Below, piece after piece: positions 32,034 to 43,800 of a stretch of DNA of 64,000 nt. The stretch comes from Alphaproteobacteria bacterium PA2. Lineage in GTDB: Bacteria; Pseudomonadota; Alphaproteobacteria; Caulobacterales; Caulobacteraceae. The DNA is taken from assembly GCA_002256425.1 (NCBI GenBank), contig NKIZ01000001.1:3259001-3323000 (forward strand), given 5' to 3'. The notes under the pieces are model-generated. The model did no database searches. It had not been told where the DNA came from and saw nothing but the letters and a program-made list of their open reading frames with translations. The translations under genes were made by a program, and so were the position numbers. Numbering within the stretch: position 1 is the stretch's first letter; each line of letters opens with the position of its first letter.

Positions 32034-33647
32034 CTATGACTTCAGGCGCCCGATCAGCGCCGCCGTGGAAGGGTCATGGACTTTTGACACCTGCCCTGTC
32101 AATTCCGGTAATACAACCGCAGCAAGAGTTTTACCCAGTTCTACACCCCACTGGTCAAAGCTGTTCAGCCCCCAGATGACGCCTTCCACAAAGACCTTGT
32201 GCTCGTAGAGGGCGATCAAGGCGCCCAGGGCTTCCGGTGTCAGGTGATCCATCAGGATGAAGCTGGAGGGCCGGTTCCCCGGGAAGGTCCGCTGAGGGGC
32301 CAGGGCGTCAATGGCCGCAGGTTCCATGCTGCGGCCGGCAAGCTCCTTACGGACAGCTTCCTCGGATCGCCCGATCATCAGGGCTTCGGCCTGGGCGATG
32401 ACATTGGCCAGCAGCTTTTGATGTGCCGCCAGATCACCTTCCCGTGGCCGGGCGACCGCAAGGAAGTCGACGGGCACCACATCGGTCCCCTGATGCAGGG
32501 CCTGGAAGAAGGCATGCTGACCATTGGTGCCGGCGTCGCCGAAAACCGTGGTCGCGGACCCGCGGGTCAGAGGCGCGCCAAGCGCTGACACCCGCTTGCC
32601 GTTGGACTCCATTTCCAGCTGCTGGAGGAAGGCCGGAAACAGCCGCAGGCGCTGGGAATAGGGAATGACCGCACGGGCCGGCCGCTTCATCCCATTGCGA
32701 TTGAAGATGTGCGCCAGGGCCAGAACCACAGGCAGGTTTTCATGGAGGGGCGCAGCAATGAAGTGCGCATCCATGCCCGCTGCGCCCTTCAGCAGGCCTT
32801 CAAAGACATCCGGCCCCAGGGCGATGGCGCAGGACAGGCCAACAGCGGACCAGAGGGAGTATCGTCCACCGACCCAGTCCCAGAAGGCGAAGATCCGATC
32901 CTGCGGGGTTCCGAAGGCTGCGGCCTGATCCGGCGCAGCCGTTACGGCGATCAGGTGCGAGTCCGCGGCCGGGCCCAGGGCTTCCCGCAACCAGACCCGC
33001 GCGGCCTGGGCATTGGTCAGGGTCTCCTGAGTGGTGAAGGTCTTGGAGACCACAACCACCAGGGTGGTCGCAGGCTCCAGCCCCGTCAGGGCCAAGGCCA
33101 GTTCCGAGGGATCGACATTGGCCACGAACCTGAGGTCAATCTTCGGATTCAGGGGGCGAAGGGCCTCCCAGATCAGGCGAGGGCCCAGATCTGACCCGCC
33201 GATGCCAATGTGCAGAACAGCCCTGATTTCCTGTCCGTCCGCACCGCGCACCTTGCCGGCGCGGACACCGTCAGCGATGGCGCGCATCCTGGCCCGGCCA
33301 GCCTCGACCTCGGCCGAGATATCCTGACCCTGAACCAGCATCTTCGCCCCGACCGGAGCCCGCAGGGCCATATGCTGGGCCGCCCTGCCTTCGGACGCAT
33401 TGACCACTTCGCCGCCGAACAGACGTCCCCGGGCGGCTTCGAGGCCCGATGCCCGGGCGAGCTCGACCGCCTGATCGAGGTCGCCCAGGGACCATGCCTG
33501 TTTCGAAAGATCGATCTCCAGACCGGCGGCCGAATAGGTCAGTCGATCCAGACGTTCAGGCTCGCTCTGGAACAGGCTGGAAATCGACCGGTCGAGGGCC
33601 TTTTCGCCGTTTGACTCCAGTTGGGTCCAGGCTTGGGAAACAGACAT
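32034..33647 (-). CDS. pgi: Glucose-6-phosphate isomerase
   Basis: 537 residues. Interconverts glucose 6-phosphate and fructose 6-phosphate. Family motifs: VLHIGIGGSDLGPRL, VFGDAGTNGQHAFFQALHQGTDVVPVDF, and GLNSFDQWGVELGKTL with the base in the same region. An N-terminal ATG at 33647 (MSVSQAWTQLESNGEKAL) is preferred over one seven codons upstream. Precedes the SDR gene by ten bases; upstream lies a divergent hypothetical gene starting at 33705. Confidence 0.95.
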   Translation of the reverse strand: MSVSQAWTQLESNGEKALDRSISSLFQSEPERLDRLTYSAAGLEIDLSKQAWSLGDLDQAVELARASGLEAARGRLFGGEVVNASEGRAAQHMALRAPVGAKMLVQGQDISAEVEAGRARMRAIADGVRAGKVRGADGQEIRAVLHIGIGGSDLGPRLIWEALRPLNPKIDLRFVANVDPSELALALTGLEPATTLVVVVSKTFTTQETLTNAQAARVWLREALGPAADSHLIAVTAAPDQAAAFGTPQDRIFAFWDWVGGRYSLWSAVGLSCAIALGPDVFEGLLKGAAGMDAHFIAAPLHENLPVVLALAHIFNRNGMKRPARAVIPYSQRLRLFPAFLQQLEMESNGKRVSALGAPLTRGSATTVFGDAGTNGQHAFFQALHQGTDVVPVDFLAVARPREGDLAAHQKLLANVIAQAEALMIGRSEEAVRKELAGRSMEPAAIDALAPQRTFPGNRPSSFILMDHLTPEALGALIALYEHKVFVEGVIWGLNSFDQWGVELGKTLAAVVLPELTGQVSKVHDPSTAALIGRLKS

Positions 33648-33704
33648 GGGCAGAGACCGCCTGAGCAAAAAATAATACTGCGTTTACCATGTTGGGGGTA
33701 GCAA

Positions 33705-34193
33705 ATGCCGGTCCGCATGTCTGCGACGGACTTTCAGCATTCGGGGTTCAACATGTCCTGCGACGCCGCCGCCTCCCTCGCCTTCCTCTGGCTTGCCTCC
33801 ACCAGCCCGATGTCGCCTACGGCGATTTCCGCCCAGCCGGTGGCCGTCTCCCACGAACCGCTGTTCGTGGATATCGTCCGCAAGGCCGGCAAGCTGAAGT
33901 CCGCCATGCGCGCCTTCCAGGGCAATGACAAACCCCTGCCCGCGACCCTCAAGGTGGAAGTCGACGCCCTGTCCGCCCTGGACATGCAGGGACACCTGAC
34001 CCTGGCCAAGCGCGGCACGGACGGTGACCTGAAGTGCATTCTGCGCGGCATCTCCCAGGACCTGCCGCTGAAATTCGGCGCCATTGTCGCAGCGAACGAC
34101 CGGAAGAGCCGGGACGCCGCCCTCAAGGAAATGGCCTATCTCCTGAACGACAATGTTGAGGTCATCACCGCTCCGCCCAAGCCGCCTGTCTAG
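33705..34193 (+). CDS. Hypothetical protein with predicted signal or membrane segment
   Basis: 162 residues; not recognised. A hydrophobic stretch at about residues 18-42 (SCDAAASLAFLWLASTSPMSPTAISA) may be a signal peptide or anchor, depending on the start. An ATG at 33705 has TGGGGGTA ahead; an ATG at 33753 (MSCDAAASL) is a good alternative. The rest (HEPLFVDIVRKAGKLKSAMRAFQGND, TLAKRGTDGDLKCILRGISQDLPLKFGAIV, LLNDNVEVITAPP) looks like one compact soluble domain. Divergent from pgi; converges on dsbD. Confidence 0.7.
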   Translation: MPVRMSATDFQHSGFNMSCDAAASLAFLWLASTSPMSPTAISAQPVAVSHEPLFVDIVRKAGKLKSAMRAFQGNDKPLPATLKVEVDALSALDMQGHLTLAKRGTDGDLKCILRGISQDLPLKFGAIVAANDRKSRDAALKEMAYLLNDNVEVITAPPKPPV

Positions 34194-34218
34194 GACGACC
34201 GGGCCGGAAGGGCTTTCC

Positions 34219-36351
34219 CTAGGACTTGGCGGCTTTCGCCAGCGCCTTGGCGACGATCTCGCCTGTCAGGAGCTGGGGCAGGATGACCGGCTCGCCGCCA
34301 TTGGCGGGATAGACCAGGTATAGCGGCACGCCGGCCCGGCCATGTCGGGCCAGTTCCTCGGCTATGGCCGCATCCCGACGGGTCCAGTCAGCCTTGAGAT
34401 AGACAGCGCCGGACTGGGCGAAGGCGTCGGAGGCCCTAGCTGTGGAGAAGGCCACCTTTTCATTGACCTGGCAGGTCACGCACCAGGCGGCCGTGAAGTT
34501 CACGAAGACCGGCTTGCCGCTGGCCCGGACCTCAGCGAGCTTTTCCTGGCTGTAGGTCTCATAGGGGATTGCTGATCCCTGGGCGTCAGCGGCGCCCGCG
34601 ACCGGTGGCTCGGCATAGGCGGGCCAGATGGCGCCCGCGAGGGCGGCCAGGCTCAGGGCCGCACCCAGGACCAGGGTCTTTACCGGACGCTGGCCAAGTC
34701 CAGCCCGGCGCTGGGCTGATCCCAGGAGCCAGACGCCGAGGGCCAGGGTGACCGCGACGGCGAACAACCTCGCCAGGGCGTCAGATCCGGACTGCACCGC
34801 CAGAACCCAGGCCAACCAGGCCGCCGTGCCGTACATGGGAAAGGCCATCAACCTGCGGAAGCCTTCCATCCAGCCGCCGGGCTTGGGCAGGCGGGCCAGG
34901 AGGCCGGGCGCAAAGGCCGCGAGGGTGAAGGGAGCTGCAAACCCCAGTCCGAGTCCCAGGAAGACAAGCAGTGAGGTCACAGGAGGCTGGACCAGAGCCC
35001 AGCCCAGGGCAGGCGCCATGAACGGCGCCGTGCATGGCGCTGCCACGACCACGGCGAGGGCCCCGGTAAGGAAGGCGCCGGCCAGACCGCCGCGGCTGGC
35101 GGCCTCAGCCCCGAACCCCTGCAGGGACGACCCGATCTCGAACAGGCCCGACAGGTTAAGGGCGACGGCCAGCATGAGAAGGGTCAGGACGGCGATCACC
35201 GGCGGCGACTGCAGCTGGAAGCCCCAGCCTACCGCAGATCCTCCGGCCCGGACGGCGATCAGGGCGCCAGCCAGGGCCAGGAAGGTCAGGACAGAGCCCG
35301 CCAGGAAGGCCAGACCCTGAGCCTGGGCCTCCTTGCGATCATGGGCGTGGCTGGCCAGGGATGTGGCCTTCATGGCCAGGATCGGGAAGACGCAGGGCAT
35401 GAGGTTGAGGATCAGCCCCCCGACAAAGGCGAAGGCGATGGCGGCCACCAGCCCCAGATCGGCGCCAGTCGGCGCGCTGGCCTTGACGGGCGGCGGGCCA
35501 AGGCCTGCGGCCTCGGGCGGAAGGACGCCAGGGGTTCCAGCGATCTCGAAGGCCTTTCCCGCGACAATCACTACGCCGTCCAGGGCGGCAGGCGGCGGTC
35601 CGTCCTCCTTGCCAAGGCTCGGGGTCAGGGTGAAGGTCAGGCCGCCGGGGCCGCGCTCGATGGTTTGCGGCTTGCTGTGATCAATCACATCGGCGGCATA
35701 GGGGTAGAAATAGCTGTCGGCGAAATCCGCGCCCTTCAGCCCTTCGCCGAAGACGGCCAGCTTCAGGGTCTTGCCCGATTGGGTGAAGACCGCCTTGGCG
35801 AAGCCTGGCTTGGGGGCGGCTTCCAGGGCGGCGGCGATCTTCGGTCCATTGACCGGGTCCTGGGCCGGACTTGACGCGACCACGGGCAGGGACAGGGTCA
35901 GGTCCGCATCTTCCGGAACACAGACATCAGCACAGACCAGGACCGAGACGTGAGCCTTGAGTTCGACCCTCTCACCAACCCTGGCGGTCTTTGGGGCTGT
36001 GAGGGTCAGGGGCAGCAGGACCTTGCCCGCATAGCCATAGTTCATCAGGGGTCCCGTCGGCTGACGGGAGGGCGGAGCCCAGACAATGTCGCCGACGGAC
36101 CATCCGGCCGGAAGGGTCCACTTCAGCTCAGTTGGCGCGCCGGAGTCGCCGGAATTGCGCCAGTAGGTGTGCCACTCGGTTTGGATGTCCTGGGTGAGAG
36201 CCACCACCACCTGGCCGCCCGGGGTCACCCCCTGTGTCTGGGCCACAAGCTCGAGGGCGACATGGGCTGTCTTTACCGGTGCGGCGGTCGCGGGAAGCGA
36301 AAGTCCGAGGGCCAGTCCGGCGGCGGCGGCGAATTTCCAGATCGGCGTCAT
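34219..36351 (-). CDS. dsbD: Thiol:disulfide interchange protein DsbD family
   Basis: 710 residues, three parts. A signal peptide and N-terminal DsbD-alpha-like domain (about 25-270, with CADVCVPEDADLTL). A central eight-helix CcdA-type part with LMPCVFPILAMKATSLA and APCTAPFMAPALG, the membrane Cys pair. A C-terminal thioredoxin domain with VNFTAAWCVTCQVNEKVAF (CVTC). It carries electrons from cytosolic thioredoxin to periplasmic thiols, for example for cytochrome c maturation or MsrA-type repair. Converges on the hypothetical gene; divergent from a hotdog-like gene. Confidence 0.92.
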   Translation of the reverse strand: MTPIWKFAAAAGLALGLSLPATAAPVKTAHVALELVAQTQGVTPGGQVVVALTQDIQTEWHTYWRNSGDSGAPTELKWTLPAGWSVGDIVWAPPSRQPTGPLMNYGYAGKVLLPLTLTAPKTARVGERVELKAHVSVLVCADVCVPEDADLTLSLPVVASSPAQDPVNGPKIAAALEAAPKPGFAKAVFTQSGKTLKLAVFGEGLKGADFADSYFYPYAADVIDHSKPQTIERGPGGLTFTLTPSLGKEDGPPPAALDGVVIVAGKAFEIAGTPGVLPPEAAGLGPPPVKASAPTGADLGLVAAIAFAFVGGLILNLMPCVFPILAMKATSLASHAHDRKEAQAQGLAFLAGSVLTFLALAGALIAVRAGGSAVGWGFQLQSPPVIAVLTLLMLAVALNLSGLFEIGSSLQGFGAEAASRGGLAGAFLTGALAVVVAAPCTAPFMAPALGWALVQPPVTSLLVFLGLGLGFAAPFTLAAFAPGLLARLPKPGGWMEGFRRLMAFPMYGTAAWLAWVLAVQSGSDALARLFAVAVTLALGVWLLGSAQRRAGLGQRPVKTLVLGAALSLAALAGAIWPAYAEPPVAGAADAQGSAIPYETYSQEKLAEVRASGKPVFVNFTAAWCVTCQVNEKVAFSTARASDAFAQSGAVYLKADWTRRDAAIAEELARHGRAGVPLYLVYPANGGEPVILPQLLTGEIVAKALAKAAKS

Positions 36352-36512
36352 GGTCCCTCAGTCACGAACGTGTCGTCAGCTTCGACATATGGCTGTTGCA
36401 AGAGGATACGCATAGGGCGACGTCGCGGTTTCGTCTGCCCAAACGTAACGACTTCTTTGCATGGCGGCCGCCATCATGGCGAATCACTGCGCATTTCACC
36501 GGAGACAGGCAC

Positions 36513-36905
36513 TTGCCCGCCCCATTTGACGACATCGCCATCGGCCAGGTTGCGCCCCTTGGAGAGGTCCGCGTCGACGCCCGCGCCCTGGACTCCTTCA
36601 TCGAAGCCTTCGCGCCCGGCTGGCCGGCGGAACGGGGCGCTCCGGACGCCATGGTCTATGCCATCTGGGCTCGCCTGGACGCCGCGTCGTCCATGGCCTG
36701 GCCTCAGACCAAGCGCCTCGGGGTCGACGCCCTGCGCTGGGCGCGCAATCCTCCGGCCGGCGAGGTCCTGCGGGGCCGCATGACCGTCATGGGCAAGGAC
36801 CCGGTGGGCGACGGAAAGGGCATCATCATCGCCCAGCATGATCTGCTGGACGAAGCGGGTCGGCTGGTCTTTTCCTGCCTGACCCGCAGCGTCTATTCCC
36901 GCTAA
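36513..36905 (+). CDS. Small hotdog-like protein of unknown function (TTG start)
   Basis: 130 residues, starting at TTG (36513) with GGAG eight bases ahead; no in-frame ATG fits, since upstream sequence overlaps the divergent dsbD promoter. Visible: PFDDIAIGQVAPLGEVRVDARALDSFIEAFAPGW near the N-terminus, then RLDAASSMAWPQTKRLGVDALRW, and GRMTVMGKDPVGDGKGIIIAQHDLLDEAGRLVFSCLTRSVYSR. The last strands look like a hotdog (MaoC/thioesterase) fold, though key residues are missing. Its stop is 6 bases from the end of sapC (convergent). Confidence 0.7.
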   Translation: MPAPFDDIAIGQVAPLGEVRVDARALDSFIEAFAPGWPAERGAPDAMVYAIWARLDAASSMAWPQTKRLGVDALRWARNPPAGEVLRGRMTVMGKDPVGDGKGIIIAQHDLLDEAGRLVFSCLTRSVYSR

Positions 36906-36911
36906 CCCGGC

Positions 36912-37703
36912 CTAGGCCGCGTTGGCGGCGGCCGTAGCCACCTTGTACATCTGAAGGGCGATCAGACGGTCCCAGCCCACCAGGCTGATCAGGTGGGCGT
37001 AGATCTGCATCAGGGCGCCATTGTCGCGCAACTCGGCCAGCTTGGGCTGGGGCAGGGCGTTCAGCTTGGCTTCGGAAATCCCGAAGAATTCCGCAATGAT
37101 CTGGGGCTCGCCCGCCGTGCCATCCTCATTGAGGGGGGTGTGGCTGGCGGTCTTGATTTCGAACAGGTCCCACTGCTTCAGCATGTCGACGAAGTTGATG
37201 GTCCGCTGGCGCTCGACTTCGTAGTTGTTGCAGAACTCGATGCAGCCCTGCGTGTATTCCGTCGCGGTTCCGTCTTCGTTGAAGAAGGCCATGTCGCCGC
37301 CTTCCACGATGAACTCGGCGGCCCGGTCAATGCAGAGAATCGACTGCTGGGCGTTCGGGTCATTGGCGAAGACGAAGGGGTAGCGGCGGATATAGGCCGG
37401 AATATAAACGCCGGCTTCGAACAGGCCGTCTTCCCGCAGGAACAGGTTTTCATTGGGGTTGAGCCCCATGACCGCCAGGGGGGTCTTGTCTTCGCCCACA
37501 AAGATGATCGGGCCGGTCAGGGCCGCAAGACTGAATTCCGTCACGGTGAGGGGAACGGCATGCCCGGCCTTGGCGAAGCCGAAGGGACCATCCATGCGCT
37601 TGACGCCCAGACCCTTGTGCAGCTCGACCGCCAGGGGCTCGGGCTTGGAATAGAACAGGACGTTGCCGGTGATCTGACCGCTGACTTCGTTTTCGTTCGC
37701 CAT
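36912..37703 (-). CDS. SapC family protein
   Basis: 263 residues. N-terminal FYSKPEPLAVELHKGLGVKR and GHAVPLTVTEFSLAALTGPIIFVGED, then NENLFLREDGLFEAGVYIPAYIRRYPFVF, typical of the SapC family (PF07277), named after a Campylobacter S-layer-associated protein. Caulobacter strains have similar genes, often near TonB-dependent receptors or sugar genes. No signal peptide visible. Function is not established. Divergent from the MaoC gene; about 200 bases of shared upstream region. Confidence 0.88.
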   Translation of the reverse strand: MANENEVSGQITGNVLFYSKPEPLAVELHKGLGVKRMDGPFGFAKAGHAVPLTVTEFSLAALTGPIIFVGEDKTPLAVMGLNPNENLFLREDGLFEAGVYIPAYIRRYPFVFANDPNAQQSILCIDRAAEFIVEGGDMAFFNEDGTATEYTQGCIEFCNNYEVERQRTINFVDMLKQWDLFEIKTASHTPLNEDGTAGEPQIIAEFFGISEAKLNALPQPKLAELRDNGALMQIYAHLISLVGWDRLIALQMYKVATAAANAA

Positions 37704-37900
37704 GACGTGCCTTTAAGCTGGGGGGCGAGAATGGGATTGCGGGATCCAGCCAGGGAGCCGGTCCGCGAAGTCCGGGCTTCTAGCCGAACATTGCCCGTGC
37801 GGCAAATCGGCTCCCCTCATGCTTGCGCTCCATCACGGAAGCCGGTTCAATCTGGGGCATAAATACAACGATATGACCCGTCATTTGGAGGATCCCATTC

Positions 37901-38782
37901 ATGCCCATCTATTATCCCGACATCCTGCAGCAGCGCACCGCAGCCCGGACCTTCAGCTATGGCGACAAGGACGTCATGCTCTATGGCCTGGGCATCGGCC
38001 TGGGCCAGGACCCGATGAACGCCACCGAACTGGGCTTCGTCTATGAGAAGGGCCTGAAGGTCGTGCCGACCGCCGCCACCGTGCTGGCCTCCGGCATGCG
38101 GGGAACTTCCGGCCCGGCGCCGGAAATGCCCGTCGGCCATCGCCAGAGCCAGATCAACTTCCTGATGGTGGTCCATGGCGAGCAGAAGGTCGAACTGCAC
38201 AAGCCCCTGCCCGCCTCGGGAACCTTCACCGCCGAGAGCCGAACCGCCGGGGCCTATGACAAGGGCCCCGGCAAGGGCGCCGTCATCATCAATGAAACCA
38301 TCTGGACCGACGACAAGGGCGAGAAGGTCGCCACCCTGACCGGCTCCACCTTCGCCCGGGGCGATGGCGGCTTTGGAGGGCCGTCAAATGGCGCGCCTGA
38401 GCCCCACACGGTGCCGACCCGCGCCCCCGACATGTCGGTGGACTTCACCACCCGCGAGGACCAGGCCCTGCTCTACCGCCTGAACGGCGACCGCAATCCC
38501 CTGCACTCTGATCCGGACGTGGCGAAGAAGGCCGGCTTTGACCGACCGATCCTGCACGGCCTCTGCACCTATGGCATCACCTGCCGCGCCGTCCTGCAGG
38601 CCATTACCGACTTTGATCCGGACCAGATCTATTCCCACCAGGCGCGGTTCTCCGCCCCGGTCTTCCCGGGGGACACCATCACGGTGGACCTCTGGAAGGA
38701 TGGCAAGAACATCTCGTTCGAGGCCCGGGTGAAGGCCCGGAACGCTACGGTCATCAAGAACGGCCTGACCGTTCTGCGCTGA
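37901..38782 (+). CDS. MaoC-family (R)-enoyl-CoA hydratase 2-type
   Basis: 293 residues, double-hotdog as in hydratase 2 of multifunctional enzyme type 2. C-terminal catalytic motif YRLNGDRNPLHSDPDVAKKAGFDRPILHGLCTYG (about residues 190-220), containing Asp and His. N-terminal half IYYPDILQQRTAARTFSYGDKDVMLYGLGIGLG. Hydrates trans-2-enoyl-CoA to 3-hydroxyacyl-CoA. Length and layout match hydratases active on branched or steroid side chains, but the substrate is not known. A GGAGG ribosome site lies nine bases ahead of the ATG. Confidence 0.92.
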   Translation: MPIYYPDILQQRTAARTFSYGDKDVMLYGLGIGLGQDPMNATELGFVYEKGLKVVPTAATVLASGMRGTSGPAPEMPVGHRQSQINFLMVVHGEQKVELHKPLPASGTFTAESRTAGAYDKGPGKGAVIINETIWTDDKGEKVATLTGSTFARGDGGFGGPSNGAPEPHTVPTRAPDMSVDFTTREDQALLYRLNGDRNPLHSDPDVAKKAGFDRPILHGLCTYGITCRAVLQAITDFDPDQIYSHQARFSAPVFPGDTITVDLWKDGKNISFEARVKARNATVIKNGLTVLR

Positions 38783-38823
38783 TCCGGGTTGGCGGCGCGT
38801 CGGTTTTCCGGCGCGCCCGCCGC

Positions 38824-39704
38824 CTAGTCTGCAGGTCGCGGCAGGGTCAGGGCGGCGTAGAGGTCGGTGCGACGATCGCGGAAGAAACCCCAGGCCGCCC
38901 GATGCCTGGCCAGGAAGTCCAGGTCGAACTCGGCGGCGATGACGCCCTCATCATCCCGACCCAGTTCTGCGACCAGATCGCCCCTGTGATCGGCGATGAA
39001 GGAAGATCCGTAGAACCCCTGACCGCCGCCGGGATAGTTTTCCCAGGGCTCAAAGCCCGTACGGTTTGATCCGACTACCGGAATGACGTTGGAGACGGCG
39101 TGACCCTGCATGGCCCGGCGCCAGGGCGCAGCCGTGTCCAGGCTGGGATCATGGGGCTCTGACCCGATGGCCGTAGGATAGAGCAGGATTTCGGCGCCCA
39201 TCAGCACCATGGAGCGGGCGGCTTCCGGGTACCACTGGTCCCAGCATATGCCGACGCCAATCCGGCCATGGCGGGTGTCCCACACTTTGAAGCCCGTATC
39301 CCCCGGCCGGAAATAGTACTTCTCCATATAGCCCGGGCCATCGGGGATATGGCTTTTGCGATAGACCCCCATCAGCGACCCGTCGGCGTCGATCATGACC
39401 AGGGAATTGAAATAGTGCGGCCCCTCCTTCTCGAAGATCGAGACGGGCAGGACAACGCCCAGTTCGGCCGCCACAGGCGCCAGGGCCGTCACGCAGGGGT
39501 GGGTGCGCCAGGGATGAGCGTCTGCAAACCAGCGCTCCTCCTGGGCGACGCAGAAATAGGGGCCCTGAAACAGCTCTGACGGCAGAATCACCTGGGCGCC
39601 CTGGGCCGCAGCCTGACGGATCAGGTCGATGGTCTTTGCGATATTGGCGTCCAGATCCATCCCGTAGGCGGTCTGGAGGGCGGCGACCTTGAGCGTGCGG
39701 ACCA

Positions 39705-39705
<1 letters not shown>
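38824..39705 (-). CDS. aguB: N-carbamoylputrescine amidase
   Basis: 293 residues, nitrilase superfamily. Catalytic triad Glu, Lys, Cys in LPSELFQG, YRKSHIPDGPGYMEKYYF and VGICWDQWYPEAARSMVLMGAEILLYPTAIGSEP. It cuts N-carbamoylputrescine to putrescine, CO2 and ammonia. It overlaps the aguA stop by one base (TGATG), so the two enzymes, acting in sequence on agmatine, are cotranscribed. Confidence 0.94.
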
Positions 39706-40715
<1,010 letters not shown>

Positions 40716-40784
40716 TTGATGTCTCCAATCAGGGAAGCGCGCAAATGGGCGGGGAAGCCGTCAGCGTCAACCCCGCACAAGAAA

Positions 40785-40810
40785 GGGGCGGCCCGTCGCC
40801 AGGCCGCCCC
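40785..40810 (-). terminator. Terminator after the TonB-dependent receptor
   Basis: Stem GGGGCGGCC (40785-40793) and GGCCGCCCC (40802-40810), eight-base loop. On the minus strand it is followed by TTTCTTGTG, and it lies about 30 bases after the receptor stop. Confidence 0.75.
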
Positions 40811-40838
40811 CTCATGATTTCAGTCCAGGTCCGGAGAC

Positions 40839-43800
40839 TTAGAACTGGTAACGCAGGCCGATCTGCATGAACCACAGGGAGGCTGCGGTGTTGCGGGTCT
40901 TGCTGATCACGGTGGGAACGCTGGAATAGCGGTACCGCGGGCAGGCCGCGCTGGTCGTCGCAATGGCGACACCGGCGGCGTCTGCGCAGTCGACCCGGGC
41001 CAGACCGATCGTGTCGCCGTATTCGGCGACCTGACCCCAGTCGCTGTTGACCAGGTTCAGAACGTTGCGGATGTCGAACTGCAGCTTCAGCTTGTGGCCG
41101 TCGATCAGGGTCGGGAGCTCCTGGCTGATCTGCATGTCAACGCGACCGACCGGCGCATTGGTCTTCGAGTACTTCTCCATCAACTGACCGTTGGGCAGGT
41201 CGAAGTTGGTGTAGGCGCGCTTGAAGTTGTCATAGTCGGCCTGGGTGGCGAAGGTCACGAGACCGACATTGAGGTCGGCCGTGTTGGTGTCGCCACGGAA
41301 GTCCGGCACGTAGAGCAGCTGAGCCGTACGGTTCACACCGAAGACCGGGCTGCGGCCGGAGGCGCGGTCCGACATGGTGAAGCTGAACGGACGACCGTCC
41401 TGACGCTCGGCGAAGACGCTGATCCGGGTCTCATTATCGCCGAAGAACTTCTTGCGATAACCGAACTCCGCCTTGAAGCGGTTGGCCACTTCATAGACCG
41501 AGCGGCCCAGTTCATCACGGTTCGGATCCAGGCCGGCGATGACGCCAGCATAGAGCGAGCCAGCCGTGGTGCCGAAGAACATGCCGGCGCTGGAGTCTTC
41601 CATCTTCTGGTGCGAATAGCCGACGGTCAGGTCGCCGCCCCAATCCCACGACTTCGACGCGCTGACGGCGGCGGTGTAGGACGAGCCCTTCTTGGTGTTG
41701 CCGACAATGATGTCGCGGTTCGAACCGAGGTTGGCCGAGGACTTTCCGGCCACTGCGCCCAGACCGTCATAACGCATGCGACCGTCGGGCAGGAACTGCT
41801 GGACGCCGTTGACCACCAGGGGCTGGGCCCGGTTGTCATAATAGGTCAGGTCCTGGTTGGTCTTGGTGGCGACCAGGTCGGCGGTCAGACGCCAGCCGTC
41901 GAGCACGTACCACTCGCCCGACAGGAAGAGCTTCCAGGTGCTGGGCAGCTGGAAGCCGGGGGACAGGGCGATGACTTCACCAAGCGGCGGAATGGTGACC
42001 GCGCCGCCCAGGGTGCCCTGCTGCAGCTGCTGGATCAGGGTCGGCATCTGGTAGCCGAAATTGGCCTGAGTGGTCAGGCCGTCAAGACCAGCCGAACCCA
42101 CCGTGTTCGTGAAGCCCGGGGTGCCCGTGGTTTCAGCAAAGCCGGTCGCCGTACGATTGATGACAATCGAGGTGGTCGCATAGCCGGTGTTGTAGAAGGG
42201 CGCGCCCGTCAGAACGTCGGGGGTGCCGCCAGCGAACAGGCCGAGGCCGCCGCTGAACTTCATCTCAGGCGAAGCCTTCCACTCCGCCGACAGGCGGGGC
42301 ATGACCATGACGGTCTTGTCGATGGTCTTCTGGTTGGAGAAGCCGTTCCGCGCCGTGAAGTTCGGGTTGAGGATCGGCTTGTCCGGATAGTCGAAGGTGT
42401 CGATACGAACGCCCGCCGCGACCTTCAGGTCATCGGTGATGTTCATCGTGTCCTGCACATAGCCGGAATAGGTCCAGTAGGTGGTCTTGAACGCCGCGTC
42501 CTGCGGATTGCCGGTCACCGAGTTCTGATAGGTCAGGCTGCTGGCCTTGCCCGCGGCGAAGTCAGCCAGGGAGTCGAAGTAGTAAAGGCCGCGCGACTGA
42601 GGCACGAACAGGTCGTAGGGCTTGGCCTGGCGGGCGGTCACACCGGCCTTGAACAGGTGGTTGGTGATCGAATACTCGCCCTGGAACTGGTAGCGGTTTT
42701 CCTGCTCGCGCAGCTCATTGGCGTGACGGAACTGGTCCGGGCCGAACCGCACCGAGCTGAACAGGGAGTTACAGCTGGTCAGGGTCGCGTCCGAGGTCGG
42801 CGCCGTACAGACGGTCACGTCGGCATAGTTCTGGCCGCTGGGCGGCAGCTGCATGTTGTTGTAGTCGCGGGTCGTGGCCTTGAAGAAGGTCGTCAGACGA
42901 TCCGTCCAGTTGGAATGGATTTCCAGGGTGGTGGCTTCGTCGGAGTTGAACTGCTTGTACCAGTGCGACGACAGGGACGCCGTCGTATTGCCCAGGTCGG
43001 TGCGCTGGATCGAGGAGGACTCAGCGTAGCGATAGGTCAGGCTGGCCCGGTGATTGTCGGTGATGTTCCAGTCGACCTTGGCCGAATACTTCTTGTCGGT
43101 CTGGGGCTGGGTCGTCGCAACCGTGCCCAGGGCGAACTTGGAGGCGTAGTTGGTGTTGTAGGTGTTGACGACACCGTCAATGGTCGCCTGGGTCAGACCG
43201 TTCTGGAAGATGTTGGCCGCGCCGGAACCCGGGGCGCCGTTCGGGGTGGTGTCGACGGTTTCATAGTTCTCATAGGACGCCGCAAAGAACAGGGTGTCCT
43301 TGATGATCGGGCCGGAGAGGAAGGCGCCGTAATTGGTCTGGCTCTGCACCGTCTTGATGCGGTTGCCTTCGATCTTCTTACCGACCAGGCCGTCATTCAG
43401 GTAGTTGGTGAAGACCGATCCGTGGAAGCTGTTGGTGCCGGACTTCATGACGATGTTCAGCGAACCACCGACAAAGTCGCCGTTCTCGACATCGGTCGGG
43501 GCGGCGGCAACGGCGAACTGCTCAATGGCGTCAAGGTTGACCGGGCCGCGGGCCGTGGTCAGACCGCCCTGGGCCAGACCGAAATTGTCCTGGGCCGACA
43601 CGCCGTCGACGGCGATGCGGTTGAAGCGCGGGTTGGACCCGGCGATGGAAATGCCGCCGCCGTTGGCGCCGGTGCGGCCGCCCGAAAGGTCCTGGGAGAC
43701 CAGGATGTCGCGACGGGCCAGATCGCGGGGGTCGCGGCTGACGGTGACAACGGCCGAGATGGCGTCGGCGTTCAGAACCGTCTTGGGGCCCTGGTCGTTG

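Noticed and set aside
38794..38817. GGCGCG/CGCGCC hairpin between the MaoC gene and aguB
   Set aside because: Only six pairs and no T-run on either strand; too weak to call a terminator.
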